Source: Rotaria socialis (taxonomy: Eukaryota; Rotifera; Eurotatoria; Philodinida; Philodinidae). From it: 64,000 nucleotides of DNA. Under the pieces are notes generated by a model, which was not told the origin of the DNA, made no database searches, and was given only the letters and a program-made list of their open reading frames with translations. The number at the start of each line of letters is the position of its first letter. Position 1 is the first letter of the stretch. Where the stretch lies: positions 1-64,000 of the forward strand of contig CAJNYU010003841.1 in NCBI GenBank assembly GCA_905331475.1, in the 5' to 3' direction. Made by a program: the position numbers and the translations under genes. Of the stretch, positions 1 to 11,445 are shown piece by piece.

Positions 1-3000
1 CTAGGTACCCCATCGTATAGTATAGCGGTATACTAGTACAGTTTTTATTTTGTCACAAATAGAGATGATTTTAATGAAATCGATTTTGCCGCAAATTCAA
101 ATTGCCCATCATATGCAGAACTTAGAACACCATGAAAATAAATCAGGTCTTAGGAGGATCATCTTAAAAGCTTCGAAGCTCTGAGTCACACAGAGTACTT
201 ATTAAATTTTTTCATCACTTTCTGGCTATGTACAACTTGACGAGCTTGATTTTTCAGCAAATCGTCTACTCATAATCTATCTGAAACAGTAATTTATGTT
301 TTAGCAGTGTGTGTAAACGAGCTAATCAAGAGCTTGTCAAAATGCGCTATAAACTGTGATTACGAAAAGCTAGAGACGCGCTATTGCCTATGCTATGAGA
401 ATGCCCACTTACTTTGTAAGGCTGTAGTTCGAATGTAAGATTTGAAATCATTTCATTAGATATGTGATCGTATTTTATACATCTGATATGAAATTAGTTG
501 GTAACTATTATACTTGGCAAGAAAATTATTTACTTGGAAAAAAAGAAAAATAGATTTAGGCGCAGGATAATTTCCTGTAGATCTATGAAGTCGACAATAA
601 ATTAGACTTGGAAGTTTCTCGCACTTATAGTCAGCATAGCCGTTTTCTGCGAAAACCTTTAGGTTTCAAATAAATTTACATTTTACATAGACAAGTGAAG
701 TAGTATCTTTTCTACGAAATGATTGCATTCTGATTTCGATTCCTCCATGTTTATCTTGATCAAATAGACTCATACGCATTTCGATCTAAATAATAAACTA
801 AATCAAGTCTTAAAAGCCTCTTTATGTTTTCATATAAACCAGAAAGAAATCAGAGTTTTTATTTATTTTAGTTGCTAACAACTTTATAAAGTTCAAGATG
901 TTTTTGAAAAATTTAAATATCGATAATCAGAAAGAAAACAAGAATTTCTAGCATAGAGTTGAATACAAAAATATAAAATATGTGCTTTTATTTTATCTTC
1001 AAATTAGAGACTATTGCACTTGAATAGATGATAAATATTTAAAACAACTATGCTTCATCATTCAACTGCTCCATGAAACATTCAACAATACACTTTGATT
1101 TATGCAGTTTTTCACAGAAATCTTAATGAATAAATCGTTTATTCCGCTTAATTTTTCTTGGAGACTAACAGAAAAACACATGTATGATTTGAAACATTTT
1201 ATCCAATTCGTCTACATCCAGACGCTTCAAGGCTCTCAACAATATAAAGGAAGTGACAGAATGAGAACAGAAAAAAGTGTAATCTTACTTGAGAATAACG
1301 CTGAATACATAACTGTCAAGGGGAAAATTTGAGATTTATGTGCTCCGGTGTGTTACTCTGTACTCCCGAACTATGTCGGAGATAGTTTGACAAACTTTTG
1401 AACTTTTTCAATACATATATTGACTAGTGTTCACGATGTGTGTTTAACGACAGCAGCGTTACTGTTCTTGTCGTGATGCTTGTTGTATGTAAGGCATATT
1501 TATTTATTTTCTGTCATTTCGCTCTTTTTATTATTGCCCCCGCTAAATATTTTCGTTTCGTTATTAGTTACATCCTCTTCTTTATAAGAATTTTCGTGTT
1601 GACAAACACACATAAGACATACTTCTTCTCTTACAATCTAACCTATTCGCTTCTTTATCAAGTTCTATCTTTCTCTCTACTTATTATTAAATAAATTATT
1701 GAATCTGCATCCACACCCTCAATTCTTATTTATCTCAATTTTACTGTTTACCATAGTCAACTATTGTGTTGTACACGCCAGGAGTTTCGCTCCCTCACCC
1801 CTCTAGATCTACAATCAACAAGATGTAAAGATAATTACCTATGTAAACGTAAAAACAGTGAGAAACATCATATTACGTATTTAGGAAAGACATGAAAATA
1901 TTTGTTTTATTTTTCATTAGAAAAATAGGCCAATAAATATTGAGCAGACGGAGATCAACGTAAGGCTCCTCATGTGTTTGAATATTATTCACATAACACT
2001 TTTTTCTTGCACTTGAATCATTGGATATTCTGTTTGTATCTGGCGTCAATTGATGTCTGTGACTACTAAAATCACTTTTAATAATCATTTTTTACAGAAA
2101 GATTACAAACAATCAAGTCCGTTTAGTGGTTGACGAAAACTTTGTTTTAATACTCGAATGGCTTATCAATTACTTGCCATTATGAACTTCAATCATATGT
2201 ACAAATACAATATCCATTAAATCATTTCCAAATATGTTTACGTTTTTCATCATTAAAAAACGTATAATGTATATATTCGAATGAGATTATTGGATTTACA
2301 CGCAATTACTACAGTTTATTCATGATTCCGTATTAATGCAGGTTTTAGGGTTCCAATATGCAAACAGTGAATGATAAATCAATATATTCCAAAGGTGAAT
2401 ATTTTAAAGTCCGTTGGTAAGCGTTTTCAACAACGATATTCTTCAGAAGAAAATATTTTATGATAGTATCACAGCAATACTTTGGTTAGATATTTATGTG
2501 AGTGTATGATTGATATTTAGAATAAATATTATTTCCGTTCAATCTTCTTCGCCAAGGATTTATGAAATAGGAAAATGGCATTGAAATGACAAATCATACG
2601 GAAGGTGTACCTTTTTTAAGTTCATTGATTTAAATGGACATAATTACCATGTTCATTGCATAAATCTTTGTTAAAAATCTAACTCAGTGGTATTTGTTTC
2701 ATTAAAGGACTCCATACACAAAGATGGCTACTGGTAAGGTTTCTGTGTTGCACCTTCTGTTTTTTTTTCTTGATGACTTTACTCCTTGGTGTATATACGT
2801 CCATATCAATTGCCTGATTATACTGCAAAATGTCAGACACAAGCTTTAAATCATCGACGATTATATGTAGAGGCTACGTTTGACAGGTTAAGATTTGATC
2901 TAATATTTGCCTTCTATTTTTATTATAGTGATATAAAGTAATTGGTTGTAAATAAATAAATTTACTTCGTGTAGCTCTCTGAAAGAATCTATCTGTCGAC

Positions 3001-3814
3001 GTATTATGTCAATCGTTGATAATTACTAATTTTATGTTTTTGTATGTAAACAAATTGTTACGATTCGAATCGAAACAATTCTGCAATGGAAAATAAATTG
3101 TTTTTATATTTTTTTTTGTAAATATAAATTATAGAAAATGAGTTCAACTATGATTATTTAAGCATTCTCAAAATATTTACAACTTCATTTAAAATAATTG
3201 TATTCTCTGTGTAATTTTTAGTTTGTACAGTTATGTCAAAGATATTGACAGCTTAAATAATATAGATGATTCTATCACAACGTGTATTTTTTGCTATTAT
3301 TTGCCATTTTCATGAAACATCTATGCAATAAAACTACTAATGGTCTCTAGAAAAATGCTTACAAGCGAATATGTCGTACTCTATGTAAAATATCATGAAT
3401 GTATAATTTTTGGTATATGTTTTTCAAGGCCGCAGGCTAAAAAATGATTCTATGGCAAGCTGGAAATGGAAAAGTTTCACTTTTATCTATGATTTTTAAA
3501 ATAATATCAGATTGAAATAAATTGCAGCTATAGTAACATTCTCCTACTCACACAAATTGCTTTGTCTAACGTATTAAGCGTCTAGCAAAGATACTTGGAT
3601 GTGTTTTACATACGCCAACAATTACATCGTTTCTTTATAGTTTATTCGTTCTGTGTTGTTGTTGTGTAAAAAATGCTTGTTTTTTTCCTCTCTAGCGTTG
3701 TGCTTACGTATTTGTCAGTATCTAGGACGAAATGAATTACGAATGGTTGCCTCTATTGGCTTGTCGACGATGACTGGTACAATAAAACAAGGCAAAGTTT
3801 ACATATAATAAACT
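1..3814. other. Gene-poor AT-rich stretch
   Basis: I see no reading frame with recognisable protein character, no tRNA and no clear repeat array here. The short open frames (for example 1102-1332 and 1440-1694) are low in complexity and lack splice partners. It may hold regulatory DNA for the MRS2 gene that follows. Confidence 0.5.
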
Positions 3815-5056
3815 ATGCGATTTATTTTATCTCTATTATCAAAACAATTATATGGAACTTACGACAAAAAAGTTTTATTTCAATCGATTGAAAGAAAATT
3901 TCACTATCTATTCACTACTTTGCCATATTCTGGAATTTCATCGCGATTTCAATCGTCTAACGCAAAAGTAAACGAAAAATTTTCATCAAATAATTCACGC
4001 AAATTAAATTGTGATATATTTATATTAACCAAAGACGGTGCATTACAAGTTCATCGAGGCCCATTTGATCGTGCACAAGTGTGTCAACAATATGGCCTTG
4101 AACCAAGAGATTTACAAAAGATTGATACTGATATCATTACTAATGTTCCAATAATCGACGTACGTCAAAGTCGATTTATTTGTTTTTCGTTTCGAAGACT
4201 TCGAAGTTTGGTTCAACTAGATCGAAGTATATTTTTCGTACCGTCTGCAGAAAAAATTCTTCGACGATCATCTGGAACAAAAGATACTATTGATTGGGAA
4301 CGTATTGCTCGAGCTTATCAAGGAAATATCAGATATGCCCATGAACTTTATAATAAACGATTTACTACTGATCAATTGAACAGTATTGATTCGATGCCAT
4401 TTGAATTTCGAATTACTGAAATTAATTTAGAAACTGTTGCTCATCAATTAGAATTAAAAACAACTGGGCTTTTAAATGAATTTCAACAGATTCGTGAGCA
4501 AGCTTACACTCGTATTACTCTTGGAAGTTTACGTGAACTTGCTTTACTGAAAGAAAAAGTGGATAAATATAAACGACATGCTGATCTTGCACATGAAGCA
4601 ATTCTTGAGGTTCTTGCTCACAACGAAGACATGATCGGAATGTATCTTACTGATAATCGCAAACGAGATATAGCTGATCATACTCAAGTAGAATTGTTAC
4701 TTGAAGCATGCACCAAAGAAATGGCCGAAGTACGTCGTTCAATGTCTGATCTGTCGGATTCAGTTCGAACAATTGAAAGTGCGATTGGTTTTATTCTTAA
4801 TGCTGTTCTAAACGAACTTCTTACATTTGAAATTAAAATCAATATTCTAATGATGGGATTTGGAATAGGTGCTTTTATTACAGGAATATATGGAATGAAT
4901 TTAGTAAATGGTATTGAACAAGCTCCATATGCGTTCTATGCTGTCGCTGGGTCAGGATTTTGTTTTCTGAGTGGATTCATTAGTATTGGTATTATACGAT
5001 TGTTTCGATATATAAAAGTTCGATTGCATAGATCAAATAAAACGCATCTTTCTTGA
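3815..5056 (+). CDS. MRS2: Mitochondrial magnesium channel, MRS2/CorA family
   Basis: Single-exon gene for 413 residues. Seen: a basic, serine-rich N-terminus that could be a mitochondrial targeting sequence; a long charged helical middle part; and two C-terminal hydrophobic segments. The CorA/MRS2 signature Gly-Met-Asn lies at residues 360-362, at the end of the first membrane segment, followed by a short loop (LVNGIEQAPYA) and the second segment. Known of the family: MRS2 forms a pentameric inner-membrane channel that lets Mg2+ into the matrix, with the GMN loop at the pore mouth. The length fits MRS2 (about 400-470). The start is the first ATG of the frame. The lack of introns stands out beside intron-rich neighbours and might reflect retroposition or intron loss. 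The next gene begins 515 bp downstream on the same strand. Confidence 0.93.
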   Translation: MRFILSLLSKQLYGTYDKKVLFQSIERKFHYLFTTLPYSGISSRFQSSNAKVNEKFSSNNSRKLNCDIFILTKDGALQVHRGPFDRAQVCQQYGLEPRDLQKIDTDIITNVPIIDVRQSRFICFSFRRLRSLVQLDRSIFFVPSAEKILRRSSGTKDTIDWERIARAYQGNIRYAHELYNKRFTTDQLNSIDSMPFEFRITEINLETVAHQLELKTTGLLNEFQQIREQAYTRITLGSLRELALLKEKVDKYKRHADLAHEAILEVLAHNEDMIGMYLTDNRKRDIADHTQVELLLEACTKEMAEVRRSMSDLSDSVRTIESAIGFILNAVLNELLTFEIKINILMMGFGIGAFITGIYGMNLVNGIEQAPYAFYAVAGSGFCFLSGFISIGIIRLFRYIKVRLHRSNKTHLS

Positions 5057-5571
5057 AAATTATTGAATTAAACTACTTGAAAGATTTTATTGAATATTTT
5101 CCAATCAATGTGCAACTCAAACGGTATCTTACTCAACTCAATCTAAAGATTGTTTTTGGAAGTTTTGAAAAAATAGTACAGTCGATTTGACGAAGATTTT
5201 CTTAAATGGCTCTTTTTTTTGTATAATTGTTTTTGACATAAAATATTCATTATCAAGTCTTATGAAGAATTAATACATAATCAGACTAATTGCAACTTCT
5301 CGTATCTTAGTAATGATGAGTCTCTGACATAAAATTGTATTCGAATCATATTGACAACTGCCCATGACACAGAGACAAACTGCCCGAACCAAAGATTGTT
5401 ATTTGTTCAACTAAATTGAAATAAGAAGGATAGGCTTTGCTACTGTGGTGAAGGCACCAATTTAGAAAGAATTGATAATAAGATAGTTATCTATGGTTAT
5501 CTTAAGGCAACAAAAGATAAATTGAATGTCTATGGGCACACTTTTCTCCATTCAATGTTGACTTGGTTAAT

Positions 5572-7590
5572 ATGAAGATAATATTAAGATTTCTATTTCT
5601 TTTCACAGTGGTAGTAGACTTGTCCTACGGACTTAATAATGGTCTTGGAAAAACTCCTCAGATGGGTAAACGATATTAAAAATCTATATTTATGTGTACA
5701 TAAACTTTTTAATTAATTTCAGGTTGGAATAGTTGGTATAATTTTTGGTGTAACTATACAGAAAAAATGATACAAGATACAGTTGATGTAATTATAAATA
5801 GTGGTCTGGCTGCGGCTGGCTATGAATACAGTTTGTTATGAACAGTTTTTAGTAGATATTTTCTTTTCACGTACTTTTTTTAAAAAAATTTCTAGTCAAC
5901 TTAGATGATTGTTGGCAAGTTGATCGTGACACTAACGGTACCATTCAAGTTGATCCAAAAGCATTTCCGAATGGTATGCGAGTTCTAGTTGACTATGTGC
6001 ATTCTCATGGACTGAAATTTGGTTTATACTCAGGTATGATTATGGCCTGTATTTTGTTTGTTGTTGAATCCTTATCTTTATTTCATGAACTGATCAGATG
6101 CTGGATATAAGACATGTGCTGGTAGGCCTGGTTCGTTAGGTTATGAAAAAGAAGATGCAGCTACATATGCCTTGTGGGGTGTAGATTTTTTAAAGTATGA
6201 TAATTGTAATACAGATGGTACTAAACCAGAAGTAAGATATCCGATTATGCGCGATGCATTAAATGCTACCGGAAGACCAATTTTTTACTCATTGTGTGGT
6301 GAGTATGTCGACAATGGAAAAAATGAAAAATGAAATCACTATTCCTCAATACCAATTTTCAAATAGAATGGGGCGTTGACACACCGGCCCTGTGGGCTGC
6401 AGATGTTGGTAATAGTTGGCGAACAGCAGGAGATATTTCAGATACGTGGGAGTCAATGATAAGCACTATGGATATAGTAACATATGAAAGTTCTATTTTT
6501 GTAAAATCTTTTTTCGATCGTATTTAGAACAATCAATTTGCAGATGCAGCAGGACCTGGTGGTTGGAATGATCCTGATAGTGAGCTTCTTTCGAGAGTAT
6601 CAATTGTTTTAAACATTTGAATATTTCTTTTTTGTTTTGTAGTGTTACGAATAGGCAATGGTGGTATGACAACCACTGAATATATCTCTTATTTTTCTCT
6701 TTGGGCTATCAGCAAAGCTCCACTTCTGATTGGTGGTGATGTGAGAACAATGAGTCGAGATATTCTTAATATCTATTTAAATTCTGAAGTGATCGCCATC
6801 AATCAAGATCCGTTAGGCGTACAAGGTAAGAAAATTGTTATTTCTTCGTATCAAGACCCAAATTCTTCAAATATGGTACTGGCAAGCGAATGTTCCTCAC
6901 AGAAAAGCATACAAGAACATCAAAAATGGACATACGATCCACATGATAGTAAACTTCGATCAAATATTGATGGGCAGTGTTTAACAATTGAAAAATCTAA
7001 TAGTTCCAGCGACATGTATAATCTCATTGCCACTTCGTGTTACAACGCGAATTCGAAAGAGCTATATCAAAAGTGGATAGTAAACAATAACGATCAAACA
7101 ATTGTTTCTCAACTCAATGGAATATGGTTAGTTATGTTTTTATATCTGATCTGAGAGCGAGAGAGAGAGAAGATATTAAATAATCAAATTTATTATGCTT
7201 TCTAGTTTGAACGTGAACGGCAGAAATAATCGTTTTGTAACTGTTTCTTCGTGTAATCAACGAGATAGGCAAGCATGGATATGGAATAAAACAGATGGTT
7301 CAGTGAGAAACATCGAAAATGGCCCATGCTTGACTGTTCAACAAAAGATTGAAATATGGGCGGGTCCACTAGTCGATCAATCTCAAGCTGTTCTATTGCT
7401 CAATCGCAACAGTACTAATAGCGAAGTAATCACAGTCAAGTGGACCGATTTGGGTTGGTCGGCTAATCGATGGGCTCTAGTACGTGACTTATGGGCTCAG
7501 AGGGATATTGGCATGTTCTACGGTAGTTATACATCACCAAACATTGAATCACATGCAGTTCAAATGCTTAAGATTACACCTAATAATTAA
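5572..7590 (+). CDS. GH27 alpha-galactosidase with internal ricin-type (CBM13) lectin domain
   Basis: Eight exons: 5572-5665, 5723-5830, 5896-6033, 6098-6298, 6367-6476, 6528-6579, 6643-7126, 7206-7590; the sum is an intact 523-residue frame. Seen: a hydrophobic signal peptide; the GH27 start motif GKTPQMGWNSW; the nucleophile in KYDNC (Asp148); the acid/base in [10 protein letters not shown] (Asp203); and GGWNDPDML. After [12 protein letters not shown] the C-terminal beta domain is interrupted by about 130 residues (313-440) with three QxW motifs (QKW, QKW, QAW), a complete beta-trefoil. The frame then returns to IEIWAGPL. Expected role: secreted or lysosomal removal of terminal alpha-galactose, with the lectin binding the glycan. 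[14 protein letters not shown] and WAGPL resemble plant, fungal and bacterial enzymes more than animal GLA/NAGA. A paralogue without the lectin lies at 43232-44549. Alpha-N-acetylgalactosaminidase activity is not excluded. Confidence 0.93.
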
Positions 7591-7646
7591 TGCAAAGCAG
7601 AATGAGTTTTCAAACTTTTCTTTTAATTTTTGTTTCATGACAAAGA

Positions 7647-7652
7647 AATAAA
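7647..7652 (+). terminator. Polyadenylation signal of the GH27-lectin gene
   Basis: AATAAA 57 bp after the stop codon, followed by a T-rich stretch. Confidence 0.5.
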
Positions 7653-8789
7653 ATTTTCTTTTACAAACGACACCTGCAAATATCTTTCTAGGACTTCTTG
7701 GTATTTCGAATTTTGATCAACGTAACAATGGATGCATTTGTTATTTTTGTCTTAGAAATCTCATAATCAGTTGGTACTATGGTATACTCATAAAATTTAA
7801 GATTTTTTCCAGAATTCTATTCTATTCTATTATTCAGCATTAGCACGATATTAATCTGTATATCTTCTCTAGCCTAGCAACGACAATTAACTAATGTAAA
7901 CTAGATGGTATCCGAGTTGCACTCGTATGCGAGTGCGATGCGAAGCAAGAGTCTGAATCTCCTATGAAAAATCTACAATTCAGAGAAATCTTGAATACTT
8001 TTTATGTCGACATGATGAAATTCATCACTGAGAAAATTCCATTCTTACTTAGCGATCTATTCTTACAGATTGATTTCGATTGATCGATTCATTATCTTAG
8101 ATCAGCTGTAAATGAATAGACGATAGTGGCTAGCATACGTACGCGACGGACTACAGAAATGCTAGTTCAAAATAAAAGAGGAAACGTTTCTTAATTTTCC
8201 TAGTGCATAAACTATAAAGAAACCTTCAAGATCCATGTAGAGAAAAATCGTTTTCATTGTTCATAGGTCATTGTTATTTGATGTAATCAGAAGTATAAGT
8301 TTAGTCAGCCATCAAACTTCCTGTAGAAAAGCTATAATAAGATATTTTATTTATCAAGTTAATGCCGAAAATGAACCTCTTGGTCAAATTTCATTTGCAT
8401 GAAGTAATGTGAATGAGTACAGATCATATTACAAATCCACGATTTTTTGATTATCCCAGTAGTTTCGTAAGAGCATTCTTATGATGCCCGGCTATGTGCT
8501 TTATACAAAAGTAGAAGAAAAAAGCACTTCATACACTACATAGTTAATTCGAAACACACCAGGATGTGAAGCATTTACTGTAGCGACCTTCGCTGCTAAG
8601 CACACGTTTCTTTTGCTTTTTTTATTCGAAAAGAAGAGTAAAATTATAAAACGACAATTTTTTAGACAGCTACACATCCAATAGAATCATATGGCCATAA
8701 CTACTACATAGATAGTGCCTATAAAACTAGTAGAGTAAAGCCGCTCGAAACAAATATTTATTATTTGCTTATTTCAAGTTAATATAACC
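7653..8789. other. Intergenic, no feature seen
   Basis: About 1.1 kb of AT-rich sequence between the GH27 gene and the broken SOUL gene. No coding frame or clear repeat was recognised. Confidence 0.5.
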
Positions 8790-9364
8790 ATGTTCGGTGC
8801 GATTAATAGTGAAACTCCTCCATATGATGTCATTGCCAAGAAAGATGGTTATGAAATTCGTCGATATTCGAAACAATTAATGGCACAAAGTTCATACGAA
8901 GTTACGAAAGATACCGATTTCTTGTCGAATACGGGAGCTGGATTTTTTCCATTATTCAAATTTATAAATGTGGAAATAATAATGCAGAAACAAAAATTTC
9001 AACGGCAGCTCCAGTTATAATGCAAGAAACTGAATCTGAATCTGATAGTTTTGTGAAACGTACAATGTCATTCACAGTGGCACCGTCGAAATTTAAATCA
9101 TTAGATCAACCTCCAACACCTAACGATAAAACGATTGAAACTGTCTAACAACATTATTCTCGTGATATGGTTTGTATTATATTTAATATGTCCATGTTAA
9201 CAGTGAAAAAGAAAAAGAACTTCGACAAGCTGCTCATCGAGATGGCATTCAATTGTCAACGAATAAAACTGACGTTCGATATTTTGGTTGCAATTCTCCA
9301 TACACAATTCCTTACTTTAGAAAACATGAAATTTGCATTCCAATTATTACTACAAACTGATTAA
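8790..9364 (+). pseudogene. Broken SOUL-family heme-binding protein gene
   Basis: Similarity to the SOUL/heme-binding protein family runs across all three forward frames. Frame 1 (8790 to about 8970) gives the typical N-terminus (PPYDVIAKKDGYEIRRYSKQ). About 8970 the match moves to another frame, with the family-like STAAPVIMQ followed by SFTVAPSKFKSLDQPPTP. That frame meets an in-frame TAA at 9146-9148 and continues to about 9205. It then shifts again to EKEKELRQAAHRDGI and VRYFGCNSPYTIPYFRKHE, the family's C-terminal pattern. So I see two frameshifts and one stop in about 570 bp, with no splice sites that would repair them. SOUL proteins bind heme or tetrapyrroles at about 180-210 residues. 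The protein similarity is still easily read, so inactivation seems recent, or the local sequence is faulty. Confidence 0.85.
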
Positions 9365-10390
9365 TATTTGTCGTTCATTTTCAAATGTAAAAAATATTGT
9401 AAAATTATGTATCGTCATATATATATATATATCTTTTTTTTTGGTCGTATTCTAAATTTGTTCAGTAATAATCATAGAACGAGCCTATTTATTATTCTAA
9501 GTGACAAATCTCCACGATAATCTGTGCGAATTTGACAGATATAAAGTGACTTTGAGTTTTTTGTAAGCCATTCGTTTGATTAAAAATAGTGAAGGTTTAT
9601 CTGGTTCACTCCCAGGAGACATCGATGACTTTCATCGTTAATTAATTGGATCATGAGTACTCTCACTAATTCGTTGGTGTTGAATTATATTAATGATTGT
9701 TATACAGTCCTGTCTTAACAGCAAAATTGCTCAAACAGAAAATAGACATACTTGCCGACGTTTTTTTATTTTCTCATGTGAACATCGTAAAGCCATACGG
9801 CACGAACAAAAAATTTCGATGAATATTTGTTTCTGTAACTGTTGAATCTATCGCCATATTCAATCACAACAATCATTTATTTTCTACGTTAAGTATTTAG
9901 ACAGTCGATGACAGTTAACTTGATTTAGCGTATACGAAACGCTTGTTGGCAAAATCCATAATTCGTATGATATTATCTCGATCGGTATTGATAGGATTCG
10001 AGTTTTCGTCTGAACCGTTCATCCTATGTACTCTAGACCATCGGCTTACATAAATTCGTGCTCAAGTCTTCCTCGATTTAGTTTCAAACAAAATATAACA
10101 ATTTCTGATCGAGGTAATATTCATCCTCTCGTATTATAGACTTTTTGTTTTTTCCTCTTCATATCATACTACATCAGAAGCACAAGTTTATAGAATGCAT
10201 AGATGAATAAGAAGCATAACAAAATAAATGAGCAAAAGAATAAACTTTTTCATTTCCATATTTTATTTATTCACAATCTGATAAATAGTATACAAAAAAG
10301 AAATAATAATAATAATAATAATATTTATATTGCACCATTGTTTAGTTATCCATGTTGAAACAATGGCGTACTTAATCACATTTTAGTCAT
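9365..10390. other. Intergenic with short AT and AAT runs
   Basis: No gene seen. It contains an (AT)n run near 9417-9431 and an (AAT)n microsatellite at about 10301-10322. Confidence 0.5.
10301..10322. repeat. (AAT)n microsatellite
   Basis: About seven AAT units, seen directly. Confidence 0.8.
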
Positions 10391-11445
10391 CTAGAAAAAT
10401 AGAATATGCATAGCTTCCATATGAATATACAGAAATAATAGTTTACTCGATTTTGAAATCGAATGAATTTTACTTGTTCTTCGTGTAGAAAGACGAAATG
10501 ATGGCGTACGATTTTCTTTATTCAATGATGAAGTCTACATGAAAAAGATATTAAATAAATTTTCAAGATCATTAAAACTAAGTAGCTATTTACTTTAGCT
10601 GTTTGAAAAGCAATTGTTTCATTTGGCGACGATAAGGGTGAGAGTTCTTGATGATTTAAAAATTTTTCGAAACGTAATCGCCATGGACTTTTAACTTTTC
10701 CATTTGTTGCCGTTGGTGTTATTGGATTATCCTAGAAGTATTGTCTTCATAACTAATTAAGAAAGATGCTAAAATAGTAACTAACAATTGATGATATCGA
10801 CATATTTATTTGTTTAGTTTTAGTTGGGGTAGTATGTTTTTCTAGACCTTTGAAGGTATTGGGTACTGTAGGTGTTGCTGAAGGTAACGAACATTTAATA
10901 CCAGAAAACCGTTCAAGATTTCGTAAGGAATGACGTGACGCATTCAATCGAGATATATCTAAATTCGAATCAGTTAATGTCTCATGATGAGAGTTAGATG
11001 CTTTGACAAAAGAGTTTGAAAGATTTTGTCGATTCGCTATATGCAATGATGTTGTTCGACGAACATTTCTAGATACATGTGAACACTTAATTGGCGTTGA
11101 TATTTGTTGTGATCGTTTGACTACAGTTGTCAGATTACTGAACATAAACAAAATATATTTTTCAAAACAAAAAAGCGATTAATAAATAATCTTACTCTAC
11201 AATATCATCAAGATCCTTTCGACTAGGAATCGATGATAACTGCATCTTGATTTCTGTTTTCGAAGTATTAGAAGGAACAGTTGGTCTATTAAATGAAATA
11301 AGAATTTAAAAAGAGATATTTAATATGTAGACTGAAAATACGGTTTGGATTGTAGACGAGATTTTGATTCTGGTAAACTTGATAATGAAGGTTTTACATT
11401 TGAAATACTACTGGTTTTTGATGTTACTGATCGTACGTAACTCAT
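10391..11445 (-). CDS. Uncharacterised Ser/Thr-rich basic protein with KEN box
   Basis: Five exons on the minus strand: 11342-11445, 11196-11285, 10786-11137, 10594-10731, 10391-10534. All introns are short GT-AG and the frame closes at 275 residues. I do not recognise the family. Seen: a basic, Ser/Thr/Pro-rich, probably disordered chain with several TP/SP sites (STPIK, TPTK, SPWR, LSPLSS). A compact block KSPWRLRFEKFLNHQE near residue 200 looks like a conserved short motif. A KEN tripeptide sits at residues 234-236 (LNKENRTP). KEN boxes are known APC/C degrons, so a cell-cycle-regulated protein is possible, but that is inference. The start ATG lies one base after a splice-acceptor-like TATCAAG, so an upstream untranslated exon or a spliced leader could join there. 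Confidence 0.72.

Noticed and set aside
2700..2740. ATGGCTACTGGTAAGG, which looks like a first coding exon with donor
   Set aside because: No downstream exon in phase could be found, so it is probably chance.
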